From contig CP126195.1 of NCBI GenBank assembly GCA_030272155.1, positions 1,471,001-1,535,000 of the forward strand: DNA of 64,000 bases, given 5' to 3'. Positions 36,225 through 46,617 of this stretch are shown piece by piece; positions within the stretch are counted from its first letter, which is position 1, and each line of letters opens with the position of its first letter. The notes beneath the pieces are model-generated. The model saw only the letters and a program-made list of their open reading frames with translations, did no database searches and had not been told where the DNA came from. The DNA is from Tetradesmus obliquus. Taxonomy: Eukaryota > Chlorophyta > Chlorophyceae > Sphaeropleales > Scenedesmaceae. The translations under genes were made by a program, and so were the position numbers.

Positions 36225-39200
36225 TTGGCATTAAAGATGTAGCAGCAGCAGCAGCAGCAGTGTGGTGCTGAGGTGCAGAGCCTGCTGGAAACAAACATGC
36301 CCGTGGTGCTCACGATGAGTGGGACAGCAGCAGCTGTTGGCAATAAAGATGTGGCAGCAGCAGCAGCAGCAGCAGTGGCAGTGGCAGCAGTGTGGTGCTG
36401 AGGTGCAGAGCCTGCTGGGAACAAACATGCCCGTGGTGCTCACGATGAGTGGGGCGGCATGCACGTTCCACCCTGGCATCGCTTGTCAAATATTGCTGAG
36501 CTATCATTGTGCTGCACCAACCGGACAATTCCTTTGTGATTTGTGTAAATCAAGGAGTATAGTCTCAACCGATGCTGTGCGACTGATCCATCAATCCGTG
36601 ATGATCGTGATGACCCGTGATGTGCAGGTCCCTGGGCCAGACAGTGACCCGGATGTTCCCGCCAAGCAGCAAGCCGCCCTGCTCTCCCCCTGCACTGCGC
36701 ACCATGGCGCTGCCACTGGGCCGTGGTGCCTTCACCCTTTCTGATTCTGCTCTGTTTCTGCCGCATATGACCATACTCCCCATCTTTCTGCAGGTCCCTG
36801 GGCCAGACAGTGACCCGGATCTTCCTGCCTAACAACAGGCAGCGTTATTATCATTGTAACACCTGGACCCTTGTTGTGCTGCGGCACGTTTCCGAACTTT
36901 TTACATCTTTCTGCCTGTTTGCTTGCCCGCAGGTCCCTGGGCCAGACAGTGACCTGGATCCTTCCGTCAAACATCAAGCCGCCCTGCTCTCCTCCGCGCT
37001 GCGCACCATGGCGCTATTACAACACCTGGACCCTTGTTGTGTTGTGGCTCGTTTCTAAAGCCTTTACACATTTTTCTGCCTGTCCCCTTGCCTGCAGGTC
37101 CCAGGGCCAGACAGCAACCCAGACCTTCCCGCCAAGCAGCAAGCCGCTCTGCTCTCCTCCGCGCTGCGCACGATGGCGCTGCCACTACTCAACATGTGAT
37201 CCCTGCTCTGCTTGTGCCATGCATCCACATTGTTGTCCCCTGCAGGTCCCTGGGCCAGACAGTGATCCAGATCTTCCCGCCAAGCAGCAGGCAGCATTGC
37301 TCTCCTCCGCACTGCGCACCATGGCGCTGCCACTGGGCCGTGGTGCCTTCACGCTTGGGCTGTCTCAGCCGCTGCCTGGGGAGCAGCTGGGGGTGCCGCT
37401 GCTGTGCCTGAGTGGGGTGGTGCCTGGGCCGGGGCCTGAGGGGGGAGCGGGCGGCAGGGTGCTGGTGAACCTGGACCTCACCAATGCACAGCCCGCACCA
37501 GGTAGGCAAAATTGCAAGTGTGTGTTTGGTGTGTCTATTCCCGAAGGGTGTGTTTGGTGTGTCTGATTCGGAAGGATGTGTTTGGTGTGTTTAAGTTTTC
37601 ACGGCAGTGCAAGAGTGCAGGTGGCTGTTGAGGCGTGTCTGCTAACGCTAGCACAGCCGCTGCCTTGGGAGCACTTTATGCTGACAGTTGCATACAACTT
37701 CACGCAAGGTCGCGGCTGTGGACATGACGGCCTCATGTAGAGTTCTGAGTGCCAGGAGCACCTGAGGTAATCTTGTTTTTACAGCAGATGCCTTCTTCCA
37801 ACCTGTGCTTACCTCACAGGCGGCGGCGCGGCAGCTGACGTCACGGCCTGGTGTGAGTTTCACAACGGAGTGGCGGCTGGCATCAAGATCGCCCCTCGCA
37901 GGCGACACCGGCTCAAGCAGCAGCAGCAGCAGCAAGCTGGCGTGGCCGCACCCCAGCACGGATCCCAAACCCCCAACCCTAACTCTCCTGAAGGGGCTAC
38001 TCCTAGCCTTGCTGGATCAGTGGCTGGTGCTGCTGCTGAAGGGGCTGTCAGGCCTGAGCCTGGCAGCAGCAGCAGCAGCAGTGCAGACAGCTTGGCAGAT
38101 GCCTGGCTGCCGCACAGCAAGCCGGTGGTGCCTAATTATGCACATGCCGGGGTGCTGCTGGCGCTGGGGCTGACGGGGCACCTGGACCGGCTCTCATGGA
38201 CTGACCTGTACAGGTGAGCCGTGGCAGCAGCGGCAGCAGCACGCAGTGCACAGACGTTGTACAAAGAGCACGCAAGTACTGTTGCTCTGCCACTTGCATG
38301 ACTGGAGTTTTAAATAGGCTTTACTTCGGTGTTGTAGCTCCATTTGTTTTAGATTTGCCGCACTCCACTCCCATTGTGTTATGGCCGCCTGCATTCCCTG
38401 CAGGTACCTGTCTGATCAGCACGAGCCCACCACCATCGGCGTGCTGCTGGGCATGGCGGCCTGCAGCAGAGGGGCGGCAGACACCACCGTGGCGCGCATG
38501 CTGCTGCTGCACCTGCCCGCACGCCACCCGAGCTGCTTCCCGGAAATAGAGCTGTCGCCGCACGTGCAGGTGATGAGCTGTTTGTTTATGGTCTGATGGC
38601 TGTAGGTGTGTGTTTGTGTATGTGCATTGTGGTGCGTTGTGGTGCAGGTACGGTGGCTGACTATGACAGCTTTCTGCAAGGATACGACTTTGCTTGTGCT
38701 GTGTGCTGTGTTGTGTGGCGCAGCATGCTGTGTTCTGCAGCGACTGGATGATGTCGCACAAGTCTGTGGCACGCCACTCCAGCTGCTGCCGGAGATAGAG
38801 CTATTGATAGAAATGGCATTCTGTGCTCCTCAACTCTCCGTCACTAAAGTGACTCGTTTGTGTTCATCCCCTTTCTGTCTGCAGGCCGCCTCGCTGCTGG
38901 GCCTAGGCCTGCTCTACCAGGGCTCCTGCCACCGGCTCAACACCACCCCACCACCCTAAAAAAACATTAACATCAATTCGTTACCACAAGTGTCAACGTA
39001 GCGCTTCAATGCAACTTTATTGTGTTTTGCGCTCCTGGACACTCCAGCAAATTCGCTTTTTGCGGCTTCTTTTTGTTTTTTTCTGTTGCAGGCCGCCTCG
39101 CTGCTGGGCCTGGGCCTGCTGTACCAGGGCTCCTGCCACCGGCTCATGTCAGAGATCATGCTCGAGGAGATTACCAGAACCCCGGGCGTAAACCCCAGCC

Positions 39201-40041
39201 TCACTGGCGGCGGCGGCGGTTTAGGCGCCGAGGCCGGCGGCGGTTCAGGGCTTGGCGCGAGCCTGTCATCGCTGATGTGTGTGATGCAGGACAGGGAGGG
39301 GTATGCGCTTGCGGCTGGCTTTGGGCTGGGGCTGATCTGCCTTGGGCAGGGCAGGAGTGCGCCTGGGCTGGCTGATTTACACCTGGAGGATAAGCTGAGG
39401 TGCGCAGGATGCATTGGTTGTGTGATAGGCTACTGAAGATAGATGCTGACATTTGCAAAGTGTCAGTTGGAGTGTGCGGGTCTGGCTGCGCTGGCGGATC
39501 TGCATTTGGAAAATGAAACTGAGGTGTGGGTATGTTGGAGTGTGCAATAGTCACACGGGGCTGGGGCTGATCTGCCTGGGGCAGGGCAGGAGCGCGCCTG
39601 GGCTGGCTGATTTGCACCTGGAAGATACGCTGAGGTGCGGGTTATCTGTGATTCTTATGTGAAAAAAATGCAAAGAAAAGACATGGCAAAGTGCACAGTA
39701 AGTTTGCCAGTGTGTCTGGCTGGCTGATCTACGCTTGGAGGATAAGCTGATGCGCAGGTGTGTTTATGTGATGAAGATAGTGTTAGGGTCTGCGAGTGAC
39801 AGGACAGATTGTAGTGGCATTGTGCAAGTGTGAATGCTGTTAGCTCCTTTGGTCTACGCGTCTGCGAACACATTGGCGCAGCATTGAGCAATGCTGTCAT
39901 GCCACTACATGCAGCATGGCCTCTTCCAAGCCTCACCAAAAGCATAACGCTACCTTGCAGCCCTACAGTCTCACTTGCAGCAGTTCAATACGCCAGCTAT
40001 TGAACTCTGCACACTGCATCAGCCAGCAAGACAAAGTCACC

Positions 40042-40075
<34 letters not shown>

Positions 40076-41054
40076 TCAATACTACTGCTGCCGCTGCTGC
40101 TGCCACCACTGCCACAACCTCGATGCGGTCACCCTCGCAGGGCCCTCATGGATGGCTCCAGCCAGCCCCACAGCCTCCCAAGCACATTTTCAATCAGTCA
40201 CTCAGATCCAATGGCTAAAGCTGCCTCATTCGTGCTGCCACTGCTGCTGCTGCTGCCATTACTGCCACAACCGTAATATTTGCACTCTCGCAGGGCCCTC
40301 ATGGATGGCTCCAGCCAGCCCCACAGCCTCTCCCGCAGACCCCAGCAGCCACCCAAAGCCAAAGCAGCAGCAGCAGCAGCAGGCCCCAACAGTGCTGCTG
40401 CTGCTGCTGCCGGCCTGTATGGCAGCAGCAGGCCTGGCAGTGTGCTAGATGCTGTGCTTGGGACAGGCGTGGTGGGCTGGGATGCTGCTGCTGGTGGGCT
40501 GGGGGAGGACCCCAGTGGGCTGGGCAGCGGCGCTGCTGCTGCTGCTGGTGGTGGTGGTGGTGGGGTGAAGCTGGATGCAGACCTGATGCAGCAGTACGGC
40601 ATCTCACAGGTGAGAGTGGTGGGGGCGTGCGTGCTGCTGTACATTGTGTCCCGCTGCTTGCTGCCGTGTGGCGGACTTGTGGTTTGCGGACATGCTGCCA
40701 GGTGTGCTGCTGCTGCATGCATTGTGGGCAGCTCCTGCTGTTGACTCGGCCAAAGCTGGCGCTGCTGTGTTGCTGCTGCTGTTGCTGCTTGCTGCTGCTG
40801 CATGTGGTGCTTGAAGGTCAAGGCGGCAAAACCGCTGTCACTGGCCCTGCTGCTGGCCCTGCTGCCATGGCGCTGCTGCTGCTGCTGCTGCTGTACGTGG
40901 TGCTTGAAGGTCGGGGGCGGCAACACTTCTGTCACGGGCCCTGCTGCTGATGGTGCTATCCCACTGCTGCTGCTGCTGCTGCTGCTGCTGCAGGTGGTGC
41001 TTGAAGGTCAGGGCGGCAACACTGCTGTCACTGGCCCTGCTGCTGATGGTGCTA

Positions 41055-41093
<39 letters not shown>

Positions 41094-41156
41094 AGGTGGT
41101 GCTTGAGGGTCAGGGCGGCAACACTGCTGTCACTGGCCCTGCTGCTGATGGCGTTA

Positions 41157-41195
<39 letters not shown>

Positions 41196-44100
41196 TGCTG
41201 CAGGTGGTGCTTGAAGGTCAGGGCGGCAACACCGCTGTCACTGGCCCTGCTGCTGCCATGGCGCTGATGATGATGTACCTGAAGACGGGTGACGCTGACG
41301 TGGCAGCACGCTTCAAGGTGAAGTTCAGTGTACGCCGGCTGTGAAGTTCACGGCAGCCGGCTGTGAAGTTGAAAGCGATGTTGAGGAAGCTTGGCTCTGG
41401 CCACAGGCGGCTGCAACTGCATGTGGCTTAAAAGATGCACCTGCAACTGATGGGCCAAGCGAGCCGCACAGTATCACCTTGAAAACTCAGCCTTGCCTGT
41501 GAATCGTACAACTCGGACCGTGTGCCACTCCAATGCATGCAGGTGCCTGACAGTGTGTATGCACTGGACCACATGCGGCCCTCACTGGTGCTGCTGATGG
41601 TGCTGGGCAAGGCCCTGGTGCTGTGGGAGGGCATCAGCGCAACACAGGTGGGCAAGAACAACTTGTTGGTGCTGCTTGATCGCGTTGGTTACATAACATG
41701 TCAGTGACAAATGGTCATAACATGTTTAAGAGAAGAGGGTGCAGCTGCTGATGGTGCTGGGCAAGGCCCTGGTGCTGTGGGAGGGCATCAGCGCAACACA
41801 GGTGGGCTGATCTGTTACTGTTGCTGGACCTTGGTACATAACACGTTAGTGACAACTGTTTGTAACATGTTTGAGGGAAAGGGTGCAGCTGCTGATGGTG
41901 CTGGGCAGGGCCCTGGTGCTGTGGGAGGGCATCAGCGCAACACAGGTGAGTTGATCTGTTACTATCTGCTGTTGGCAAATCATGTAAAGCGGATCATGCT
42001 GGTGATGATTGGCATTTTGTTGTCACATGTGGGAAAAGGCTGAGTGTGGCTGATAGTCGGCAAGATGCTGACTGCAACGAGCCGACGCATGGCAATTGTG
42101 GTCTTGCCATCATCTCGTGCACATGCCTACTGCATGCAAGTGTCTGACAACGTGTTATGTATGCTGCTGCAGGAGTGGATCAGTGCACAGCTGCCGCCGC
42201 TGCTAGACCAGCCTCTGCTCAAGATACTGGATGCAATGCTGGCACCTCCAGCAGCAGCAGCAGCAGCAGCAGCAACACCCGGCAGCACACCTGCAGCAGC
42301 AGCAGCAGCACGCAGCGGCAGCGGCAGCCTCAGGGGCCCTGCAGGGCATGCCGCATCAGCAGTAGATTGGGGCGCCGTGGGCCTAGCGCATGTGCACGCA
42401 CTAGCTGGCGCCTGCTTTGCGATCGGATTGCGCTTTGCAGGAACTTGCAATGCAGGCGCAGAGGCTCTGCTGCGGCACCACCTACTGCAGCTGCTGCACG
42501 CAAAGCGGCGGGCTCCCGGCGGGCCCAACGAGCAGTCTGTGGCGCCTGCGGCGGCTGCTGCTGCTGCCGCTGCTGCAGCAAATGGGGCCGGCGTTGGCAT
42601 TGCGGTGGCTCCTGCTGCTGGGTCAGTTGGGCAGCTGGATAAGGGTGTGATTGAGAACTGCATCAGTGTGGTGCTGCTGGCGCTGGCGCTGGTCATGGCA
42701 GGGAGCGGCCACCTGCCTACCTTTCGGCTGATTCAGGTGCGCTGCTGCTGCTGGCTGCATGGCTGCATGGTTGTACTTGTAGCAACAGCGGTGCCGCACT
42801 TGCAGGAGACAAGTGCATGGCCCGTATCACCCTCCAGCATTGTAACAAACAAACACATGCCAATACGTCAATAACAGCAATCACAACGATTGCAATGCTG
42901 CCCGCAGGTGCTCAGCCGCCGCAGCGCTGGGCCGCTGCGCGCGACAGGCGCTGAGGGCCAGACGCCAGGCGGCATTGCTGCACTGCTGTCGGGCCCTGGG
43001 GTGGGCTGCGGCCAGGTGAGACACCTGATGACAGCATTTGATCAATCATGAAACCATGAATATGTGGCAGCTGCCCCGTCTGCAGTATGTGTGAGTGTCA
43101 TTCGCATGTGTTGGCAGCGGCCAGGTGAGCCACTTGATCAATGATTTGATGTTGAACCATGATGATAGGCCAGCGGTCCTGTCTGCAGCCTGTGTGATTG
43201 TCATTAGCATGTGTCGTTCTGTAGCTAGTCAGCTGTGGCTGTTGCAATTGCCAGCAGCTTGCTGCACGAAGGATGTGCAGCATTGTGTGCGTGACTGGCA
43301 GGGACCGCCATCAAACTTGCAGCAGCATTGCACACACCCGGCATTGTCCATTCTATGTTCAACAGCGCAAGCCATCATGTCACCCTGCGCACAAGAGCTG
43401 TGTGCTCTCTTCTGACCTTCACCTATCTATCTCTCGTGCTAACACCACCACTATAACTGCAATCAGCTGCAAACAAACTCTAGATACATGTCAGCTAATG
43501 ATGGAATGCCAACAGGCGTTGCTTACAAAAGACTGTTATAATTGTTTGCAGGTGAGCTACGGCCACCACCTCGCCACCAGCCTGGCTGCTGGCGTGCTGG
43601 CCTTGATAACCTCTGCACACCTATATCTCCGCTGCTGACACCGACACAACAACTGCAAACAAACATAATATTTTGCATCAAATGCAGGTCAGCTACGGCC
43701 ACCACCTTGCCACCAGCCTGGCTGCAGGGCTGCTGTTCCTGAGTGCGGGGCGCGCCAGCATCAGCAGCAGCAACGAGGCGGTCGCGGCGCTGCTGATCGC
43801 ACTGTACCCGGTGTGGCCTAATAGCCCCACAGACCAGCGCTGTCACCTGCAGGTGAGATGGGTGGATGATGACATGCATTTGTATGTGGAGGTTTGCTAT
43901 GCTTTTTGTGCAGTAAGGTGTTTTTTTGTTGTGTTGCGCGCCAGCAGCAGCAGCAGCAACGAGGCAGTTGCGGCGCTGCTGATCGTGCTGTACCCAGTGT
44001 GGCCTAATAGCCCCACAGACCAGCGCTGTCACCTGCAGGTGAGATTTGCGATCAAGTTGGAATCATTTGGGTGTGAAGACTTGCTGTGCTTGTTGCGCAT

Positions 44101-44915
44101 TGAGTTGGTCTAAAGTGTGGTGGCTCAACGGCCCAAAAGACCAGCGCTGCCACCTGCAGCTGCAAGTGGCGAGGCTTTTTGTATACATTTATGGTTTGCT
44201 GTGCTTGTTGTACAGTTGGGTGTGTGGTTGCGGTGCACCCGGTGTGGCCTAACAGCCCCACAGACCAGCGCTGCCACCTGCAGGTGAGAATGGTGATGGT
44301 TTATACGGACGGGAAGGTTTGATGTGCTTGTTGTGCAGTTGGGTGTGCTGATCGCACTGTATCCGGTGTGGCCTCATAGCCCCACAGACCAGCGCTGCCA
44401 CCTGCAGGTGAGATCTACATTTATGATGTGTTCTGATCGTTTGGGATGGGGTTCGAAGAATTGCTGTGCTTGTTGTGCAGTAAGCTGTTGCGGTGGTGTG
44501 CGACGCGGCGGCGTCACAGCGCCGGTGACCAGTGCTGCCACCTGCGGTAAGAATGGTGCGGAATGAATTCAATCATGCACGTGTTTGCAACAGTAAGTCC
44601 ATCTGGGAGTAAGAGTGTCTTTGACTATTCTGCGGTGCGTGGGTGTGGGTTGTTTGGATCAGTGACTCAGACCTTTGCCGGCTGTGTGTACGCGTGCCTG
44701 CAGGCGTTCCGGCATCTGTACGTGCTAGCTGCCGAGCCGCGCTGCCTGCAAGCAGTAGACGTGCATAGCAGGCAGCAGGTGGTGGTGCCTCTGCAGATCA
44801 CCGCACACAAGCACGGCATGGTGGGACCCCAGCCAGCAGCAGCAGCAGCAGCAGCAGCGCAGGCAAAGGCGGCCCACGCCAGCCAGCAGCATGGGGTGCA
44901 GAGCTTGATGGCTGC

Positions 44916-44953
<38 letters not shown>

Positions 44954-45488
44954 GTGGGTCCAAGGGTCCTGGTAAGGAAGGTGTGGAGCCAATGCTGTGG
45001 TCGCCTAGTGCTGGCCGACGCGGTGCAGCGCGGCAGCTGCTGCTACAGACTCACCAGCAGCAGCAGCAGCAGGGTACGGGGAGTATGCCTGCTGCTGCTC
45101 AGATCCCCGCAGCTGCAGAGAGCACAACAGCAGCAGCAGCAACAGCAGGGCTTGATCTGGTGCAGTTCCGCCGGCATGCTCCCTGCCTACTGCCGGAGCG
45201 GCAGCATCTGGTGTCTATGCGAGTGTGCGGCCCCCGCTACTGGCCCATCCAAGTGGCAGCGCCCGGCAGCAGCAGCAGCAGTAGGGGCGGCTGGAGCAGT
45301 CTGTACTTGCAGCAGCGCATCTGTGTGAAGAAAAAGGCAGGTAGCTTGCTGTATGTGGATGACCCGTCAGGCGTGAAGTCACTACTGTTCAAGGCCTTCT
45401 ACTCTGGCGGCAGCAGCAGCAGCATTGGCAGCAGCGCGGCTGCTGATGCAGAAGATGAAGAGCCAGGCGAAGACGGTGGCAGCCAGGC

Positions 45489-45527
<39 letters not shown>

Positions 45528-46617
45528 TGCCTTTGACATCGTGCACCTGTGTAGCACCTTCTCAGCTGACCCTGACATACAAGGATTTGCTCAGGTGCTG
45601 CGCGCAGCAACAGCAGCAGCTCATCACACAAGCAGCAGCAGCAGCAAGCAGTTGCGGCAGTGTGCAGGCGGTCTAGGTGGCTCTGTTGCTGTGTCTGGCT
45701 CTGCCGCTGCTGCAGTTCCTGGCAGCAGTGCTGCTGCAGCAGCAGCTTTCCTTGCATTCTGCCATGGCGCTTTGTATGAATGCATTGTACAGGAGAAGAC
45801 ATCAGTGCTGCCATGGTATCTGCAGCTGTACTCTTTAGGTCACAGGGTATGTGCAGCAGCAGCAGGCAGCAGCAGCAGCGGCCAGCTGCAGCAGCTGTCA
45901 CTGCTGGGCGGTGCAGGGTTCAGCTGGGGCTGCAGCTCGCTAAGCCCTGGGGTTCAGCTGCAGGACCTTCTGCTGGCGCTAGGGTACTACAACAGCAGCA
46001 TAGCAGCAGCAGCCGGCTTGTGCAGGGCAGCAGCAGTGCATACTTGCAGCAGCAGCAGCAGCAGGGGTGGAAGTGCAGCTGGCCAGCAGCAGCAGCAGCA
46101 GCAGCAAGAGGCATGGCAAGTTGAGGCCTTATCTTGGCTGCCGCTGCTGCAGCCAGGTTTCTGCGATGGCCTGTGGAAGGCGCTGCAGCAGCAGTGGCGG
46201 CAAGCACGCCTGCTGCCAGCTGTGCATGGCCTCTCCAGCAGCAGCAGCAGCAGCAGCAGTGAGGGCAGCGCTCTGGAGGCTTACATAGCCACAGGCAGCA
46301 TCCAAGCAGCAGCGGCGGCAGCAGCACCGCCTGCTGCTGCTGGGCGTGCCGAAGTGCTGGAGCAGCTGCTCGGCAGCTGTCTAGCCATGCTGAGTATGCC
46401 GAGCGCTGTGGATGTGCAGTGTGCAGCCGCAGCGGCTCTGCAGCAGCTGCAGCAGCAGCAGCGTGGCAGTGGTGCAGCAGCAGGTGTGGGGCCGGCTGCG
46501 CTGTCTGACGTGGCAGCAGCAATGCCTGTGCTGGCAGCACGCCTAGGGCCTGGGCTGTCTGGCTCGGCACTGGCTGCAGTGGCGGCTGCTGTTGCTCGCC
46601 AGCATGGTGGCACATAG
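25629..46617 (+). CDS. APC1: Anaphase-promoting complex subunit 1 (APC1)
   Basis: Scaffold of the APC/C ubiquitin ligase that drives anaphase and mitotic exit. Twenty-four GT-AG exons join in phase: 25629-25721, 25800-25900, 26175-26238, 26715-27140, 27652-27846, 27983-28362, 28666-28791, 29401-29604, 29789-30225, 31068-31415, 32599-34683, 34835-35356, 35921-36009, 37246-37501, 37820-38213, 38404-38569, 39092-39399, 40294-40609, 41204-41317, 41543-41647, 42173-42736, 42908-43015, 43688-43852, 44704-46617 (9480 nt, 3159 aa). Matches to APC1 include VWTSGRSVRKRFTVESDI, LHSVYEDCKLYKLRRQL, GVALPLKEAAARCR, WCEFHNGVAAGIKIAP and the proteasome/cyclosome repeats from NYAHAGVLLALGLTGHL to HHLATSLAAGLLFLSAGR. 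Usual length is about 1600-1950 aa; the excess is Gln/Ala/Ser runs. An in-frame TAG at 25605 precedes the chosen ATG. Confidence 0.93.
27585..27651 (+). repeat. (CTG)n tract forming the acceptor of APC1 exon 27652
   Basis: About 21 CTG units run into the CAG acceptor of exon 27652-27846. This is one of the longest tracts in the window. Confidence 0.92.
28869..29313 (+). repeat. Three ghosts of the 3' end of APC1 exon 28666-28791
   Basis: The exon end QAPWAGGLGALGVLRPCF with its CTTCAG/GTGGGG donor recurs near 28886-28941, 29014-29056 (short) and 29257-29312. The first ghost encodes QAPWTGGLGALGVLRPCF and the last GGLGALGVLRPCF. Confidence 0.88.
28955..29003. repeat. A/T-only island inside an APC1 intron
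   Basis: About 45 nt almost wholly of A and T between two G/C-rich exon ghosts. It includes TAATATTATATATAAATATA. It may be a small insertion. Confidence 0.7.
30398..31067 (+). repeat. Five tandem ghosts of the 5' end of APC1 exon 31068-31415
   Basis: A unit of about 136 nt begins near 30398 (shorter), 30520, 30657, 30793 and 30930; the real exon starts at 31068. Each unit carries an acceptor-like GCAG or ACAG, the exon start GSVVRGGPSSLQ and about 90 nt of following sequence. The units at 30657 and 30793 appear to differ at only one base, so the copying is recent or the copies are homogenised. Confidence 0.92.
31573..32114 (+). repeat. Three ghosts of the 3' end of APC1 exon 31068-31415
   Basis: The exon end ALHEALGQQRHLQLLAACLL, with a CCAG/GTGAG donor, recurs near 31577-31645, 31805-31877 and 32047-32114. 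The last ghost has TAG in place of the Arg codon and a decayed donor (GGCGAG). Confidence 0.9.
32299..32598 (+). repeat. Minisatellite flanked by duplicated exon start in APC1 intron
   Basis: Roughly nine imperfect units of about 30 nt (GCATGTGTCATCATGTGCAT plus GTGTTGTCAGCT) fill about 32320-32595. They sit between a ghost of the next exon's start (GCAG/GTGCCTGCTGCGGCC at 32299) and the real exon start at 32599. Confidence 0.9.
35438..35672 (+). repeat. Two ghosts of the 3' end of APC1 exon 34835-35356
   Basis: The exon end GELGLPIDGMEGVAG recurs at about 35446-35488 (decayed) and 35630-35670 (reading AELGLPIDGMEGVAG with a GCAG/GTGAG donor). The second copy has 20-odd extra codons upstream (FQLMDVDW) that the real exon lacks. 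Confidence 0.82.
36112..36450 (+). repeat. Three ghosts of the 3' end of APC1 exon 35921-36009
   Basis: AEVQSLLETNMPVVLT and close variants recur near 36110-36158, 36268-36315 and 36398-36446, each followed by a GTGAGTGG-like or ATGAGTGG donor remnant. CAG/AGC runs of varying length separate them. Confidence 0.9.
36627..37245 (+). repeat. Four ghosts of the 5' end of APC1 exon 37246-37501
   Basis: Each ghost starts with a GCAG acceptor and VPGPDSDPDLPAKQQAALLS-like coding: 36629, 36795, 36933 and 37099, with the real start at 37246. The period is about 140-165 nt. Ghosts carry scattered substitutions and small deletions; the second is truncated early. Confidence 0.9.
38640..38955 (+). repeat. 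Ghosts at the APC1 38569/39092 intron
   Basis: A remnant of the upstream exon end (LPEIELLIE, near 38788-38815) is followed at 38886 by a ghost of the downstream exon start (AASLLGLGLLYQGSCHRL) behind its own CTGCAG. The real downstream exon begins at 39092. Confidence 0.82.
39475..39752 (+). repeat. Three ghosts of the 3' end of APC1 exon 39092-39399
   Basis: The exon end GLICLGQGRSAPGLADLHLE recurs almost intact at 39560-39637, and as short remnants at ~39485-39525 and 39719-39758 (LADLRLEDKLM). Confidence 0.85.
40136..40190 (+). repeat. Ghost of the 5' end of APC1 exon 40294-40609
   Basis: TCGCAG followed by ALMDGSSQPHSLP copies the real exon start at 40294, period about 155 nt. Confidence 0.85.
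40802..41203 (+). repeat. Four CTG-tract/acceptor/exon-start modules before APC1 exon 41204-41317
   Basis: Ghosts of VVLEGQGGNTAVTGPAA start near 40804, 40898, 40993 and 41096; the real exon is at 41204. Each is preceded by a (CTG)7-13 tract, and the later copies by tract plus CAG. This is the clearest case of the tract, acceptor and exon start being copied as one unit. Confidence 0.92.
41730..41946 (+). repeat. Two ghosts of the 3' end of APC1 exon 41543-41647
   Basis: LLMVLGKALVLWEGISATQ with ACACAG/GTGGG or GTGAG donors recurs at 41734-41801 and 41886-41945, near-identical to the exon. Confidence 0.9.
43106..43687 (+). repeat. Ghosts in the APC1 intron between exons 42908 and 43688
   Basis: A short ghost of the upstream exon end (GGCAGCGGCCAGGTGAG) lies near 43110-43127. 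A ghost of the downstream exon start (VSYGHHLATSLAAG) begins at 43552 behind TTGCAG. Confidence 0.8.
43935..44545 (+). repeat. At least four ghosts of the 3' end of APC1 exon 43688-43852
   Basis: The exon end AALLIALYPVWPNSPTDQRC, then HLQ and a GTGAG donor, recurs at 43940-44038 (long), ~44130-44160, 44226-44283 and 44340-44408, with a last remnant near 44520-44545. Part of the intron (a GCTGTGCTTGTTG word) repeats with each. Confidence 0.9.
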
